DNA from: Eggerthellaceae bacterium
GTDB taxonomy: Bacteria; Actinomycetota; Coriobacteriia; Coriobacteriales; Eggerthellaceae
NCBI GenBank assembly: GCA_017440565.1
Contig: JAFSHA010000158.1
Coordinates: 1-32,975 of the forward strand
Reading direction: 5' to 3'
DNA length: 32,975 nt
Numbering within the stretch: position 1 is the first letter of the stretch; every line of letters begins with the position of its first letter. Below the pieces are notes generated by a model, which did not search any database, was not told the DNA's origin, and saw nothing but the letters and a program-made list of their open reading frames with translations. Positions 20,956 through 29,544 of the stretch are shown piece by piece. The translations under genes were made by a program, and so were the position numbers.

Positions 20956-21795
20956 ATGAGCGAAATCCAATGGCAGAAGGGCAAGGAATACCAGGAGATC
21001 ATCTACGAGACCTACGAGGGTATTGCCAAGATCACCATCAACCGCCCGCATCGCCGCAATGCCTTCACCCCGCTCACGAACGCCGAGATGTTCGATGCGT
21101 TCACCATTGCCCGCGACGACGCCTCCATCGGCGTTATCCTGCTGACTGGCGCCAACCACGGCGGCGCTCATGAGGACGAGGCCTTCTGCTCGGGCGGCGA
21201 CCAGAAGGTGCGCGGCAACGGCGGATACGTGGGCGAGGACACCATCGCCCGCCTCAACGTCCTTGACCTGCAGCGCCTTATTCGCGTGGTTCCCAAGCCG
21301 GTTATCGCCATGGTCAACGGATACGCCATTGGCGGCGGAAACATCCTCACCATGGTGTGCGACCTTACCATCGCGGCCGATACCGCGAAGTTCGGCCAGA
21401 CTGGCCCGAAGGTGGGCAGCTTCGACGCTGGTTACGGTTCGGGCTTGCTTGCGGCTATCGTCGGCCAGAAGAAGGCCCGCGAGATCTGGTTTCTCTGCCG
21501 TCAATACAGCGCCCAGGAAGCGCTCGAGATGGGTCTGGTGAACAAGGTGGTGCCTTTCGACGAGCTCGAGGCCGAATGCGTGCAGTGGGCGCGTGAGATC
21601 ATGCAGATGTCGCCGACCGCTATTCGCTTCATCAAGGCTTCGCTCAACGCTGCCACCGACGGTTTGGCCGGTCTGCAGCAGCTTGGCGGCGATGCAACCA
21701 TGCTGTTCTACACCACCGACGAGGCCAAGGAGGGCCGCGACGCCTTCAAGGAAAAGCGCGAGCCCGACTTTACCCAGTTCCCCAAGTTTCCGTAG
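20956..21795 (+). CDS. menB: 1,4-dihydroxy-2-naphthoyl-CoA synthase MenB
   Basis: A 279-residue crotonase-fold enzyme that closes the naphthoate ring of o-succinylbenzoyl-CoA. Signatures are [27 protein letters not shown], the oxyanion segment [20 protein letters not shown], and [13 protein letters not shown], which is characteristic of MenB. ATG 20956 follows GAAAGGAG; a longer frame from 20770 covers the leader and hairpin and is rejected. A 270-base gap separates it from menH and a hairpin separates it from the menE-menC gene. Confidence 0.95.
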   Translation: MSEIQWQKGKEYQEIIYETYEGIAKITINRPHRRNAFTPLTNAEMFDAFTIARDDASIGVILLTGANHGGAHEDEAFCSGGDQKVRGNGGYVGEDTIARLNVLDLQRLIRVVPKPVIAMVNGYAIGGGNILTMVCDLTIAADTAKFGQTGPKVGSFDAGYGSGLLAAIVGQKKAREIWFLCRQYSAQEALEMGLVNKVVPFDELEAECVQWAREIMQMSPTAIRFIKASLNAATDGLAGLQQLGGDATMLFYTTDEAKEGRDAFKEKREPDFTQFPKFP

Positions 21796-21809
21796 GAAAC
21801 AGCGCGCAT

Positions 21810-21856
21810 GGCGGTCGGGACGCCTGACCCGCTTTGGATTCCGACCGCCTTGTTTA
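21810..21856 (+). terminator. Terminator-like hairpin after menB
   Basis: GGCGGTCGG (21810-21818) pairs perfectly with CCGACCGCC (21841-21849), followed by TTGTTTA. The loop is long (22 bases). It may partially end menB transcripts before the downstream gene. Confidence 0.5.
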
Positions 21857-21902
21857 TTGCAGATTCCTTGAAGCCACCCTCGCGAAAGACACCGAATTAC
21901 CG

Positions 21903-24758
21903 ATGATCGACACCTTTGAGAGCACGGCACGCGTATATCCCGACAGGGAATTCGTCACGTGCGTCGACGCGGCTGGGAATGAGGAGTCGCTTACGTATCG
22001 GCAGGCGCGTCTGCTTGCCGCGGCTATGGCGCGGCGTTTGCGCGAAAAGGGCGTGCGCGAGGGCGATTGCGTTTCGATCGACCTGCCCAATTGCTTGGAA
22101 TACGTGCTGTTGGCGCTGGCGGCGGGGTACGGCTCGTTTACCTTGGTGGCGCTCAATCACCGCTTGACGGAACCTGAGAAGCTCGCACGCCTGATGGAGC
22201 TTGAGCGCAGTGGCGTTCGCGTGGCCCTGCGCGTCGATGCCGAACGGGCGGCGCGCCTGATGGAACATGTTCGTTCGGCGCTTGCCTTTGGCGGCGCTCA
22301 GGCCGAACGCGTCGACGACGGCATCTCTGCGATAAGGCCCGGCCGCGGACCCAGACACGCGGCGCCGCATAGCGGTTCGGCGTATGTGCTGCGGCAGAAG
22401 CGCGCGCGGTCCATCATGGGCGAGCGCGAGGACGCCTTGCGCGAGATCATTCACTTTGCCGAGCGAGCGGCTCATTTGTTCGAGGCGAGCCGCGATGCGC
22501 TGTTGATGTTCACTTCGGGCACCACGGGGAAGTCGAAGGCGGTTCGGCTTACGTGGACGCAGCTGGTGGCGTCGGCGCGCGCTGCTAACCGCGTGCTCGG
22601 TTCGGGCGCGTGCCTGTGGCAGGCTACGTTGCCGCTGTACCATGTGGGCGGCTTTCAGATTCTCACGCGCAGCATCGAGGCGCGCCGTCCCCTTCGCCTG
22701 TACCAGCGTTTCGACGCGCACCTTATCTTGGGTGATGCGTCGCGCGTGGGGGCCACGCACCTTTCGGTCGTCGACAAGATGCTGCAGGATTTGCTTGCCG
22801 CCGACGCGCGCGGGGTGCTGGCGACGTATCGCTGCGTGCTTTTGGGCGGCGGGCCCTTAAACGGCCAGACGCTTGAGCGTGCGCGTCGGGCGCGCGTGCG
22901 CGTGTACGCGAGCTATGGCATGACCGAAACGGCAAGCCAGGTTGCGAATGCGCTGGTCAACGATGCATTTTCGGGAGGGCTTGCGCTTATGCCCGGCTAT
23001 GAGGCGCGCATTGTCGACCCCGATGAGCGGGGGTTTGGAAGCCTTGCCGTCAAGGGCCCGGGAGTGTTTTCGGGCTATGTGAACGCTCAGGCTGCGTTTA
23101 CGGTCGACGGTTACTTCCTCACGGGCGACGTGGCGGCCTTGCGCGGTGGCCTGATGTATTTGCGTGAGCGGACAAGCGACATGTTCATATCGGGTGGCGA
23201 AAACATCTACCCCGCTGAGATTGCCGCTGCGCTCAAGCGCGTACCCGGTGTTTCCGACGCGCATGTGTTCGGGGTGCCCGATGCCACGTGGGGCCGTCGG
23301 CCGGTGGCCGTGGTCGAGCGGTCTCGCGCAAGCATGTTGGCGTTCGAGCCGCTTCTGACGGAAAATGCCGCGCGCGAAATCCTTTCCGCATCGCTTTCTA
23401 AGGTCTACCTACCCGATCGCCTGTGCTTTGTGGACGAGCTGCCGCGTGCGGGTATTGGCAAGATCGATCGTGCGGCCGTCGAGGAACTGTACGCCAAGCG
23501 CATCGAGGTCGAGCGCGTTATCCTGCATCGTGTGCGCCTTCCGTTTACGAAGCCGTTCAAAACAGCCAAGGCGACGCTTACCCATCGCGAGCTCATTATC
23601 GTCGAAGTGGTCGATGGTTCTGGGCGACGTGGCTTGGGCGAGTGCGTCTCGTTCGAAACCGACTGGTATCTGCCGGAAACCGTCGCGCAGGATTGGCTTG
23701 CGCTCGAGGGAATTATCGCGCCGATGGTGAAGGGCGCGGCATTTCTGCATCCGCGCGAGGTGAGCCGCCTGTTTGTTGCCGAACCGAAGCTGAGAGCCCT
23801 GCCCATGGCGTGCGCTGCGATGGAAAATGCCCTGTGGGATTTGTACGGACGTATCGTGGGACGACCGCTGTGGCAGCTGCTGCGCGAGGAGTACGAGCGC
23901 GTCGAGACATGCTTGCTCGAGGAGCTTGCAGCCCTGCCTCAGCTTGAGGGCATGATGGTGAAGCATCCGCGCAGGGATACCTCGGCCCTTTTGGGCGAGA
24001 CGCGCGCGATGGTGCCGGCGGGTGCGGTAGTGGGCATGGGAGGCGCCGAGGAGGTGCTTTCCGGCGTACGCGCTTGCGTTGAGGCGGGGTATCGGCGGGT
24101 GAAGATGAAGGTTTCGCCTGGCGAGGGGCTCGATGCCGTGCGAGCCGTGCGAGCGGCTTTTCCGCAGCTGCTGGTGACCCTCGATGCTAACCAGAGCTTT
24201 CCGCCGTATGCCGAAGCGGGAGTGCGCGCCTACGACGAGTTGGGCATTGGCTGGATCGAGGAGCCTCTTGCCCCAAGTTGGGGCTGCTCGGCGACGGGCC
24301 GCCCGGCATTCGAGCGCCTCAACCGCCTGCAGCAGGGCGTTGCGACCCCGGTGTGCCTCGATGAGTCGTTCGTCAATGTGTGGCAGGCGCGCGAGGCTCT
24401 GGCGTTTGACGGCTTGCGCTGCCTGTGCGTGAAGGCGGGCAAGTTCGGTGGCGCGCAGCCGGCGCTCGAGTTCGTGTGCCTGGCTCAGCTGCTCGGCCGC
24501 GAGGTGTGGATGGGCGGCATGTACGACACGGGCGTGTCGAAGCGTTTGCACGCGGCGTTCCAGACGATTCCCGGCTTGGTGGTTCCCGGCGACATAGGCT
24601 CGACGTCGCGCTACTTCGCTACCGATATCACACTGCCGGCCTACGAGGCCAGCCACGGTTACGTGACCCTTAATCCGTATGGCTACGAGTCGGGCCTTGG
24701 CTGCACGCTCAACAAGGAGGCGCTCAAGCGCGTGCGCGTCGAACGCCGCGAACTGTAG
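21903..24758 (+). CDS. MenE-MenC fusion: o-succinylbenzoate-CoA ligase and o-succinylbenzoate synthase
   Basis: A 951-residue bifunctional protein. Residues 1 to about 535 are an acyl-adenylate-forming CoA ligase (MenE): FTSGTTGKSKA near 203-213, YGMTETAS, TGDVA, and the C-terminal catalytic Lys in GIGKIDR near 518-524. From about 538 onward it is an enolase-superfamily o-succinylbenzoate synthase (MenC): KMK at 734-736, metal ligands Asp761 (DANQ), Glu786 (EEP) and Asp820 (DES), and Lys844. MenC makes the substrate that MenE activates, so the fusion links consecutive steps in reverse gene order. ATG 21903 is chosen over TTG 21834 because the latter lies in the menB terminator; the ribosome site is weak in either case. 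Confidence 0.92.
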   Translation: MIDTFESTARVYPDREFVTCVDAAGNEESLTYRQARLLAAAMARRLREKGVREGDCVSIDLPNCLEYVLLALAAGYGSFTLVALNHRLTEPEKLARLMELERSGVRVALRVDAERAARLMEHVRSALAFGGAQAERVDDGISAIRPGRGPRHAAPHSGSAYVLRQKRARSIMGEREDALREIIHFAERAAHLFEASRDALLMFTSGTTGKSKAVRLTWTQLVASARAANRVLGSGACLWQATLPLYHVGGFQILTRSIEARRPLRLYQRFDAHLILGDASRVGATHLSVVDKMLQDLLAADARGVLATYRCVLLGGGPLNGQTLERARRARVRVYASYGMTETASQVANALVNDAFSGGLALMPGYEARIVDPDERGFGSLAVKGPGVFSGYVNAQAAFTVDGYFLTGDVAALRGGLMYLRERTSDMFISGGENIYPAEIAAALKRVPGVSDAHVFGVPDATWGRRPVAVVERSRASMLAFEPLLTENAAREILSASLSKVYLPDRLCFVDELPRAGIGKIDRAAVEELYAKRIEVERVILHRVRLPFTKPFKTAKATLTHRELIIVEVVDGSGRRGLGECVSFETDWYLPETVAQDWLALEGIIAPMVKGAAFLHPREVSRLFVAEPKLRALPMACAAMENALWDLYGRIVGRPLWQLLREEYERVETCLLEELAALPQLEGMMVKHPRRDTSALLGETRAMVPAGAVVGMGGAEEVLSGVRACVEAGYRRVKMKVSPGEGLDAVRAVRAAFPQLLVTLDANQSFPPYAEAGVRAYDELGIGWIEEPLAPSWGCSATGRPAFERLNRLQQGVATPVCLDESFVNVWQAREALAFDGLRCLCVKAGKFGGAQPALEFVCLAQLLGREVWMGGMYDTGVSKRLHAAFQTIPGLVVPGDIGSTSRYFATDITLPAYEASHGYVTLNPYGYESGLGCTLNKEALKRVRVERREL

Positions 24759-25038
24759 CGGCTGGGCTGGGGCCGTTTGGTTCTTTGCTGCCTCACCGCA
24801 TGATTCCGGTTCCCCAATGCTTTTGTGTGCCTTTGGAAGAGGGGCAATGATGAGGCTTGATATCAAGTATCATATACGGTTAGGTTTAGCCGAGGATTGC
24901 GGTTACGCAGCGGGGAAGGCCCGATCGTGCCGCGCGATGCGAAGGAGTAGCGTCGTTTGCCGTATCCGCAAAGAGTGAAATGGCGGATGTTTTTGGCGCC
25001 AAAGTCCTCGGCGCATATAAGGAGGTCTAAGCGGCTTA
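24759..25038. other. Intergenic region before the CNNM/CBS gene
   Basis: No gene is supported in 280 bases. A perfect 12-base palindrome CTTGATATCAAG (24856-24867) is followed by TATCATATAC, an AT-rich patch that probably belongs to the promoter of the next gene. Box positions are not clear enough to call. Confidence 0.45.
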
Positions 25039-26355
25039 ATGGATATCGCGATAAGTCTTGCACTCGTTGTGGTGTTCCTGCTGTTGAACGCGTTTTTCGT
25101 GATCGCGGAGTTTTCGCTGGTCCGCGTACGCAAATCCCAAATCGAAATGGCTATTGCCGATGGCAAGAAGGGCGCGAAGAACGCCAAGCTCGTCACCGAC
25201 AACATCAATGCCTATCTTTCCGCTTGCCAGCTGGGCATTACCCTTGCTTCGCTCGCCTTGGGCTTTTTGGGCGAGCCGGCTTTCTCGGCGCTCATTCATC
25301 CCTTCCTTTCCACGCTGGGTCTTTCCGACGCGCTCATCTCGGCCATTGCCATCGCGTTCGGCTACATCGTCATGACCACGCTGCACGTGGTGATCGGCGA
25401 GCTCATTCCGAAGTCGTTCGCCATCTTCTCCACCGAGAAGTACGCGCTGTTCACGGCCACGCCGCTGCACATCTTCTACAAGCTGACGTATCCCATCATG
25501 TGGGTGTTCAACGGCATCACCAACGCCGTGGTGCGCTTGGCCGGGCATGATCCGGCAAACGAGCACGAGATCTACTCGGGCGAGGAGATCAAGCTGCTCA
25601 TCGACGAGAGCACCGAGGGCGGCCTCATCGACGAGGACGCCAACGAGATCGTCGACAACGTGTTCGACATGGGCGAAAAGGACGCGTGCGCCATCATGAC
25701 GCCGCGCACCGACATGGTTGCACTCGACATCGAAGATGACCTGTCGGAAAACCTCGACATCATCAGGCAGTACAAGTACACGCGTTATCCGGTGTGCCGC
25801 GGCAGCAAGGACCATATCGTCGGCTTCGTGCATATCAAGGACCTGTACGATCTGGGTCGTGACGTGCCCATGAGCGAGTGGCCCGTACGCGAGATTCCCG
25901 CCGTACCCGAGACGGCGCCCATGATGAAGGTGCTCGAGATCATGCAGGAGCAGCGCACCGAGATTACAGCCGTGGTGGACGAGCACGGCGGTACGGCCGG
26001 CATCGTGACCATGAGCGACATTATGGAGCAGATCGTCGGGCGTATCGATGACGAGTATGTGCACGAGGCCGACGACGAAGTGGTGACGCTGGCTGACGGC
26101 AGCCTGCTTATCGACGGCAGCTTGCCGGTGGGCGAGATCGAGGACCTCATTGGCTTTGAGCCCGAAGAGGTGGAGGAGTGCGAGACGGCGGGCGGCTTGC
26201 TGCTGGCGCTGTTCGATCGCATCCCGAAGGCGGGCGACGCGGTCTCCATCGATCACCATAAGGCGTACGTCACCTTCACGGTTATGGACATGGACCGTCA
26301 TCGCATCGACAAGATTCGCATCGAGGTTGCGCCCAAGGAGGCCCCCGAAGCGTAA
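25039..26355 (+). CDS. CNNM/CBS-domain membrane protein (CorB/CorC, HlyC family)
   Basis: A 438-residue protein with a CNNM transmembrane domain (about 1-145, starting LALVVVFLLLNAFFVIAEFSLVRVRKSQIE). Then come a pair of CBS domains (about 190-320, with IMTPRTDMVALD and GIVTMSDIMEQIVG) and a CorC_HlyC transporter-associated domain at the end. Relatives export magnesium or are called hemolysin-like; export of divalent cations is the best-supported role. GGAGG lies 13 bases before ATG 25039, a longer spacing than usual. The gene is alone on its strand. Confidence 0.9.
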   Translation: MDIAISLALVVVFLLLNAFFVIAEFSLVRVRKSQIEMAIADGKKGAKNAKLVTDNINAYLSACQLGITLASLALGFLGEPAFSALIHPFLSTLGLSDALISAIAIAFGYIVMTTLHVVIGELIPKSFAIFSTEKYALFTATPLHIFYKLTYPIMWVFNGITNAVVRLAGHDPANEHEIYSGEEIKLLIDESTEGGLIDEDANEIVDNVFDMGEKDACAIMTPRTDMVALDIEDDLSENLDIIRQYKYTRYPVCRGSKDHIVGFVHIKDLYDLGRDVPMSEWPVREIPAVPETAPMMKVLEIMQEQRTEITAVVDEHGGTAGIVTMSDIMEQIVGRIDDEYVHEADDEVVTLADGSLLIDGSLPVGEIEDLIGFEPEEVEECETAGGLLLALFDRIPKAGDAVSIDHHKAYVTFTVMDMDRHRIDKIRIEVAPKEAPEA

Positions 26356-26416
26356 AGTGCCCGGTGCTCTAGGTTGTTTTTGCACAGAACCCGAGGCGGC
26401 GCGAGTTGGCTTCGGG

Positions 26417-27211
26417 CTAGCCTACCTTTACGTTCAGGTAGCGCTCGCAGTTGTGCCACAGGAGGTTTTCCAGCTCGTCATCGGAGAAGGGGAGCTGGGT
26501 GAGGCGCTCGAGTTCGGTGGCGGGGTTCCACATGGGGAAGTCGCTGCCGAACATGACGCGGTCGGTGCCGTATGCGCGTACGAGCTCAAGTGTGCGACGC
26601 GGCCCGAGGTATTCCATGGAGCTGCAGGCGTCGACGAAGCAACGCTCGCATTCCAGCAGCTCGAAGGCGTAGTCGTACACCGACCAGCCGCCGAAGTGCG
26701 CGGCGTTGACCACGAGATCGGGGAAGGTGGAAAGCACCTTCTTCAGGCGACGCGGATGCGAATAGTCGTAACGGTAGTCGCCTGTGTGCACCATGAGGGG
26801 AATACGTCCGGCGATGATTTCGTAGACGTTCATGAGGCGCGGGTCGTCAAGGTTTACCTCCTGCGTATCGGGGTGTAGTTTGATGCCCTTGAGCCCCATC
26901 TCGATGGCGCGGTTGATCTCGCGTTCGGGGTCTTCGTAATCCTGGTGCATGGTGGCGACGCCGATGAAGTTGGGGTGAATCTGGCACTGTTCGGCGATGA
27001 AGGTGTTGATGGTCTCGACGGTGGCTGGCTTGGTAGCGACCGAGCACACCACGTGATGCGTGATCGGCGTGTTCTCGCAAAGCTCGAGCAGCTTTGCGCT
27101 CGTGCCGTCGAGCGTGAACATGGGGATGTTGTAGAAGTCGCCAACGCTGCCAGCGGCGCGCTGGGCGATCTTCTCGGGGTAGATGTGGCAATGGCAATCG
27201 ATGACGGTCAT
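26417..27211 (-). CDS. Amidohydrolase-2 family TIM-barrel hydrolase
   Basis: A 264-residue protein of the amidohydrolase-related (PF04909-type) family, which includes decarboxylases and hydrolases. The metal-binding HxH is at residues 7-9 (DCHCHIYPEK), with GIKLHPD, LMVHTGD, VNAAHFGG and the C-terminal MFGSDFPMWNP bearing the conserved Asp. Substrate unknown. ATG 27211 is preceded by AAGGAAG on the minus strand; an upstream extension to 27304 runs over the promoter. It converges with the CNNM gene and is divergent from the CmpB-like gene. Confidence 0.85.
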   Translation of the reverse strand: MTVIDCHCHIYPEKIAQRAAGSVGDFYNIPMFTLDGTSAKLLELCENTPITHHVVCSVATKPATVETINTFIAEQCQIHPNFIGVATMHQDYEDPEREINRAIEMGLKGIKLHPDTQEVNLDDPRLMNVYEIIAGRIPLMVHTGDYRYDYSHPRRLKKVLSTFPDLVVNAAHFGGWSVYDYAFELLECERCFVDACSSMEYLGPRRTLELVRAYGTDRVMFGSDFPMWNPATELERLTQLPFSDDELENLLWHNCERYLNVKVG

Positions 27212-27302
27212 GTTCGCTTCCTTAGGCTGAGAGGAATGGATGCGGCCGCCTTGCGCTTGGCGTAGGCTGACCCTGTGCCGGGCGAAGTCGGCACGCTGAG
27301 AC

Positions 27303-27308
27303 ATTATA
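27303..27308 (-). promoter_or_regulatory. -10 element for the amidohydrolase-2 gene
   Basis: A perfect TATAAT on the minus strand about 90 bases before the start codon at 27211. No recognisable -35 accompanies it. Confidence 0.4.
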
Positions 27309-27355
27309 GTCGTGCGCTTTCATTGTGGGTTACGAAGGGGTGAACAAGGGCGCGA

Positions 27356-27361
27356 TATAAT
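27356..27361 (+). promoter_or_regulatory. -10 element for the CmpB-like membrane gene
   Basis: A perfect TATAAT 32 bases before the start codon at 27394. The -35 region is not convincing (TTACGA is 20 bases upstream). Confidence 0.45.
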
Positions 27362-27393
27362 GGCGGGTATCCAAGCATGTATGAGGAGATCCT

Positions 27394-28569
27394 ATGAGCA
27401 GCATTGTCGATGAATCGAGCATTTTGCAGAAGACCCCTTGGCCGCTCAAGCTGTACGGCGTTCTGTGTATCGTGGGCGGCCTGTCGGTTGTAGCCGACGT
27501 GGCTGCGGCGGCGTTTGCTGTGTTCGGCTCGGTTCGCGGCGGTCTTTTAAGCGAATACACGCTGGTCACGCAGGTGTTTATCGTGTTGCTCGGCTGCATT
27601 TCGCTTGCTGCGGTGGTCCTTCTCGTTCTCCTGGGCGTTCGCCTTCTGCGCAACAACCGACGTCGTGCGCGCCACCTAGCCGAGGGGCTTGTGGTGCTCA
27701 CCATCGCCTCGATGCTGTGCCTGACCATGCTTTTCGGCATGAGCGGCTACTTGGTTGTCCCCGGGGTTGTGCTGGCCGCCGAGATTGCCCTTCTGTCCTA
27801 TATCGACCCTACGCTTGCCGAAGAGCGCGAGCTGCAGCGCAAGCTGCGCGATATGGAGACGCGCAGCGACGTCGAGGAGGGCACGCTTGGACTCGATGAA
27901 ACCGGTAAGGGCTTCATTCGCCTCGACTTCTTCAACATCTTCTGGATATTTGTAGTGTGCTGCGTGCTGGGAATCGTGGTGGAGGTGGCCTGGCACATGA
28001 TCGTGGTCGAGCCAGGCGTATACGAAAACCGTACGGGCATGCTGTGGGGGCAGTTCTCGCCTATCTACGGCTTTGGCGCAGTGCTCATGACCGTTGCGCT
28101 CAATCGCTTCCACGACCGCAGCATTGTGATGATTTTCCTGGTCAGCGCGGTTATCGGCGGGGCGTTCGAGTTCTTTGTGAGCTGGTTTATGGAAGTGGCG
28201 TTCGGCGTGACGGCCTGGGATTATACTGGCACCTTCATGAGCATTGGCGGGCGCACCAACTTCATGTTCATGTGCATGTGGGGCGTGCTTGGCGTGGTGT
28301 GGGTGAAGTTCTGCCTGCCTCGTATGCTCAAGCTGGTGAACATGATTCCGTGGAAGTGGCGCTACTCCATTACCTCCGTCGCGGCGGCGCTTATGATCTT
28401 CAATGGCGTCATGACTCTCATCGCGCTTGACTGCTGGGCCGAACGGCTGGCGGGCGTCGAGCCCGACAACGCCGTTACCGTCTATTGCGCCGAGCACTTT
28501 GATGACGACTGGATGGAGAACCGCTTCCAAAGCATGACCATCAACCCCGACGGCACGGCGCGCGTTTAG
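27394..28569 (+). CDS. CmpB-type multi-spanning membrane protein (putative ABC-transporter type IV)
   Basis: A 391-residue membrane protein. The N-terminal part (1-150) has about four helices. A cytoplasmic Glu/Arg-rich segment follows. From about 175 the sequence FFNIFWIFVVCCVLGIVVEVAW, GMLWGQFSPIYGFGAV and the WDYTGTFMSIGGRTNF segment match the CmpB/DUF1113-like family of unknown function. The C-terminus is soluble and acidic. GAGGAG sits ahead of ATG 27394. No partner ATPase is nearby, so transport is a family label, not a demonstrated role. Confidence 0.8.
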   Translation: MSSIVDESSILQKTPWPLKLYGVLCIVGGLSVVADVAAAAFAVFGSVRGGLLSEYTLVTQVFIVLLGCISLAAVVLLVLLGVRLLRNNRRRARHLAEGLVVLTIASMLCLTMLFGMSGYLVVPGVVLAAEIALLSYIDPTLAEERELQRKLRDMETRSDVEEGTLGLDETGKGFIRLDFFNIFWIFVVCCVLGIVVEVAWHMIVVEPGVYENRTGMLWGQFSPIYGFGAVLMTVALNRFHDRSIVMIFLVSAVIGGAFEFFVSWFMEVAFGVTAWDYTGTFMSIGGRTNFMFMCMWGVLGVVWVKFCLPRMLKLVNMIPWKWRYSITSVAAALMIFNGVMTLIALDCWAERLAGVEPDNAVTVYCAEHFDDDWMENRFQSMTINPDGTARV

Positions 28570-28586
28570 CGGGTCATGCCGAGCGT

Positions 28587-28603
28587 GCGGCCGTTCGGGC
28601 CGC
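28587..28603. terminator. Hairpin between convergent CmpB-like and TetR genes
   Basis: GCGGCC-GTTCG-GGCCGC forms a six-pair GC stem in the 35-base gap between the two stop codons. There is no T-run, so its strength as a terminator is uncertain. Confidence 0.45.
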
Positions 28604-28604
28604 C

Positions 28605-29261
28605 TTAGCGCATGAAGTCCATGAAATGCACGATGGTGGCGATGCGCTCAAGCGCCACTTCGGGCGACACGCCCTGGGCAAGGCAGATCTGCTTGGTGAT
28701 GAACTCCCCGTTTTCCATGACGAAGTGGATGAGGGCGTCGTTTGTGCGGCTGTCGTCGCCTTCGCAGGGCTCTTGTCCTCTGCGCAGCGTTGCCGCCATC
28801 ATGCTGAGGATGCCGCCGACGTAGTACAGGATGATGGTCTGGGCTTCAGGTTTGAGAGGCGTCCCATCGGGGCAGAGGATGGAAGTCCATGTGGCAGCCA
28901 GCGAGTCAAACACCTTGTCGAAGGCGGTCTCGATGCCGGCGTGGTTGATCATGATGGAAAGGCGTCGCAGCTGCGTGCCGGCGATGATCCTTCTAACTGC
29001 TGCTTCGTCTTTGTCGCTGATGCGGAAAGTCAGCTCGGCAACGAGCCTTCTTTGCAGGACGTCGTCCGAGATAACCGAACGCAGCAGATCATCGATGCCG
29101 TTGAAGTGGTAGTAGAAGGTCCCGCGGTTGCAGCCTGCTTGCTCGGTGATCATGCTCACCGTGATGTCGCGCAGCTCACGTTTTTCGAGCAGGAACCACA
29201 GCGCCTCACGGATGCGCTGGCGCGCGTCGCCGCCGTCGGCTTCTTTTCGCGGTCTTGCCAT
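28605..29261 (-). CDS. TetR/AcrR-family transcriptional regulator
   Basis: A 218-residue regulator with an N-terminal TetR helix-turn-helix (ITVSMITEQAGCNRGTFYYHF, residues about 33-53) and an alpha-helical ligand domain ending in a TetR_C-like segment. The N-terminus MARPRKEADGG is basic, as usual. ATG 29261 is preceded by GAGGGGGG. It is on the same strand as the second importer operon, downstream of its terminator. Its own promoter carries a 13-base palindrome suited to self-regulation; the effector is unknown. Confidence 0.9.
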   Translation of the reverse strand: MARPRKEADGGDARQRIREALWFLLEKRELRDITVSMITEQAGCNRGTFYYHFNGIDDLLRSVISDDVLQRRLVAELTFRISDKDEAAVRRIIAGTQLRRLSIMINHAGIETAFDKVFDSLAATWTSILCPDGTPLKPEAQTIILYYVGGILSMMAATLRRGQEPCEGDDSRTNDALIHFVMENGEFITKQICLAQGVSPEVALERIATIVHFMDFMR

Positions 29262-29308
29262 GGCGATTTCCCCCCTCGGACAACGGGTGTACTCTTGCTA
29301 GACTCTGT

Positions 29309-29321
29309 GATTATGATAATC
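29309..29321. promoter_or_regulatory. 13-base palindrome, Fur-like or TetR operator
   Basis: GATTATGATAATC is a perfect 6-1-6 palindrome lying on the -10 of the TetR promoter. Its form fits the hexamer pattern of Fur-family sites and is also reasonable for a TetR-type operator. It is near an iron/heme/cobalamin-class importer, which makes iron control an attractive but unproven idea. Confidence 0.5.
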
Positions 29322-29341
29322 CAACAAGGTGATGGATTTAA
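29313..29341 (-). promoter_or_regulatory. Promoter of the TetR gene
   Basis: On the minus strand, TTAAAT (29341-29336) and TATCAT (29318-29313) are 17 bases apart. The -35 is weak. The palindrome at 29309-29321 overlaps the -10. Confidence 0.4.
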
Positions 29342-29387
29342 GAGGAACTTTTCCACGTTGAAGGGGCCTTGGAAGGGGTTGTCGATG

Positions 29388-29442
29388 GTGACAAATGACC
29401 TGTCCCCTTGTCACCGTGACAAGGGGACAGGTCATTTGTCAC
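29388..29442. repeat. 55-base near-perfect palindrome
   Basis: Two perfect 27-base arms (29388-29414 and 29416-29442) flank a single C. Each arm starts GTGACAAATGACCTGTCC or its complement. It lies between the TetR promoter and the terminator of the second importer operon. It is not part of a gene and resembles dispersed palindromic elements in style. Confidence 0.9.
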
Positions 29443-29487
29443 GGTGGTGTGCTAAAGCGTGTCGTTCCACTCGCTTCCGGAAATGCA

Positions 29488-29513
29488 AGAAAGCCCGGGT
29501 GACCGGGCTTTCT
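29488..29513 (-). terminator. Terminator of the second importer operon
   Basis: AGAAAGCCCGG (29488-29498) and CCGGGCTTTCT (29503-29513) form a perfect 11-pair stem with a 4-base loop, 31 bases after the binding-protein stop codon on the minus strand. Confidence 0.85.
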
Positions 29514-29544
29514 CGTGGAGGGGGAGGAGGGTTGTTCTAGGAGA

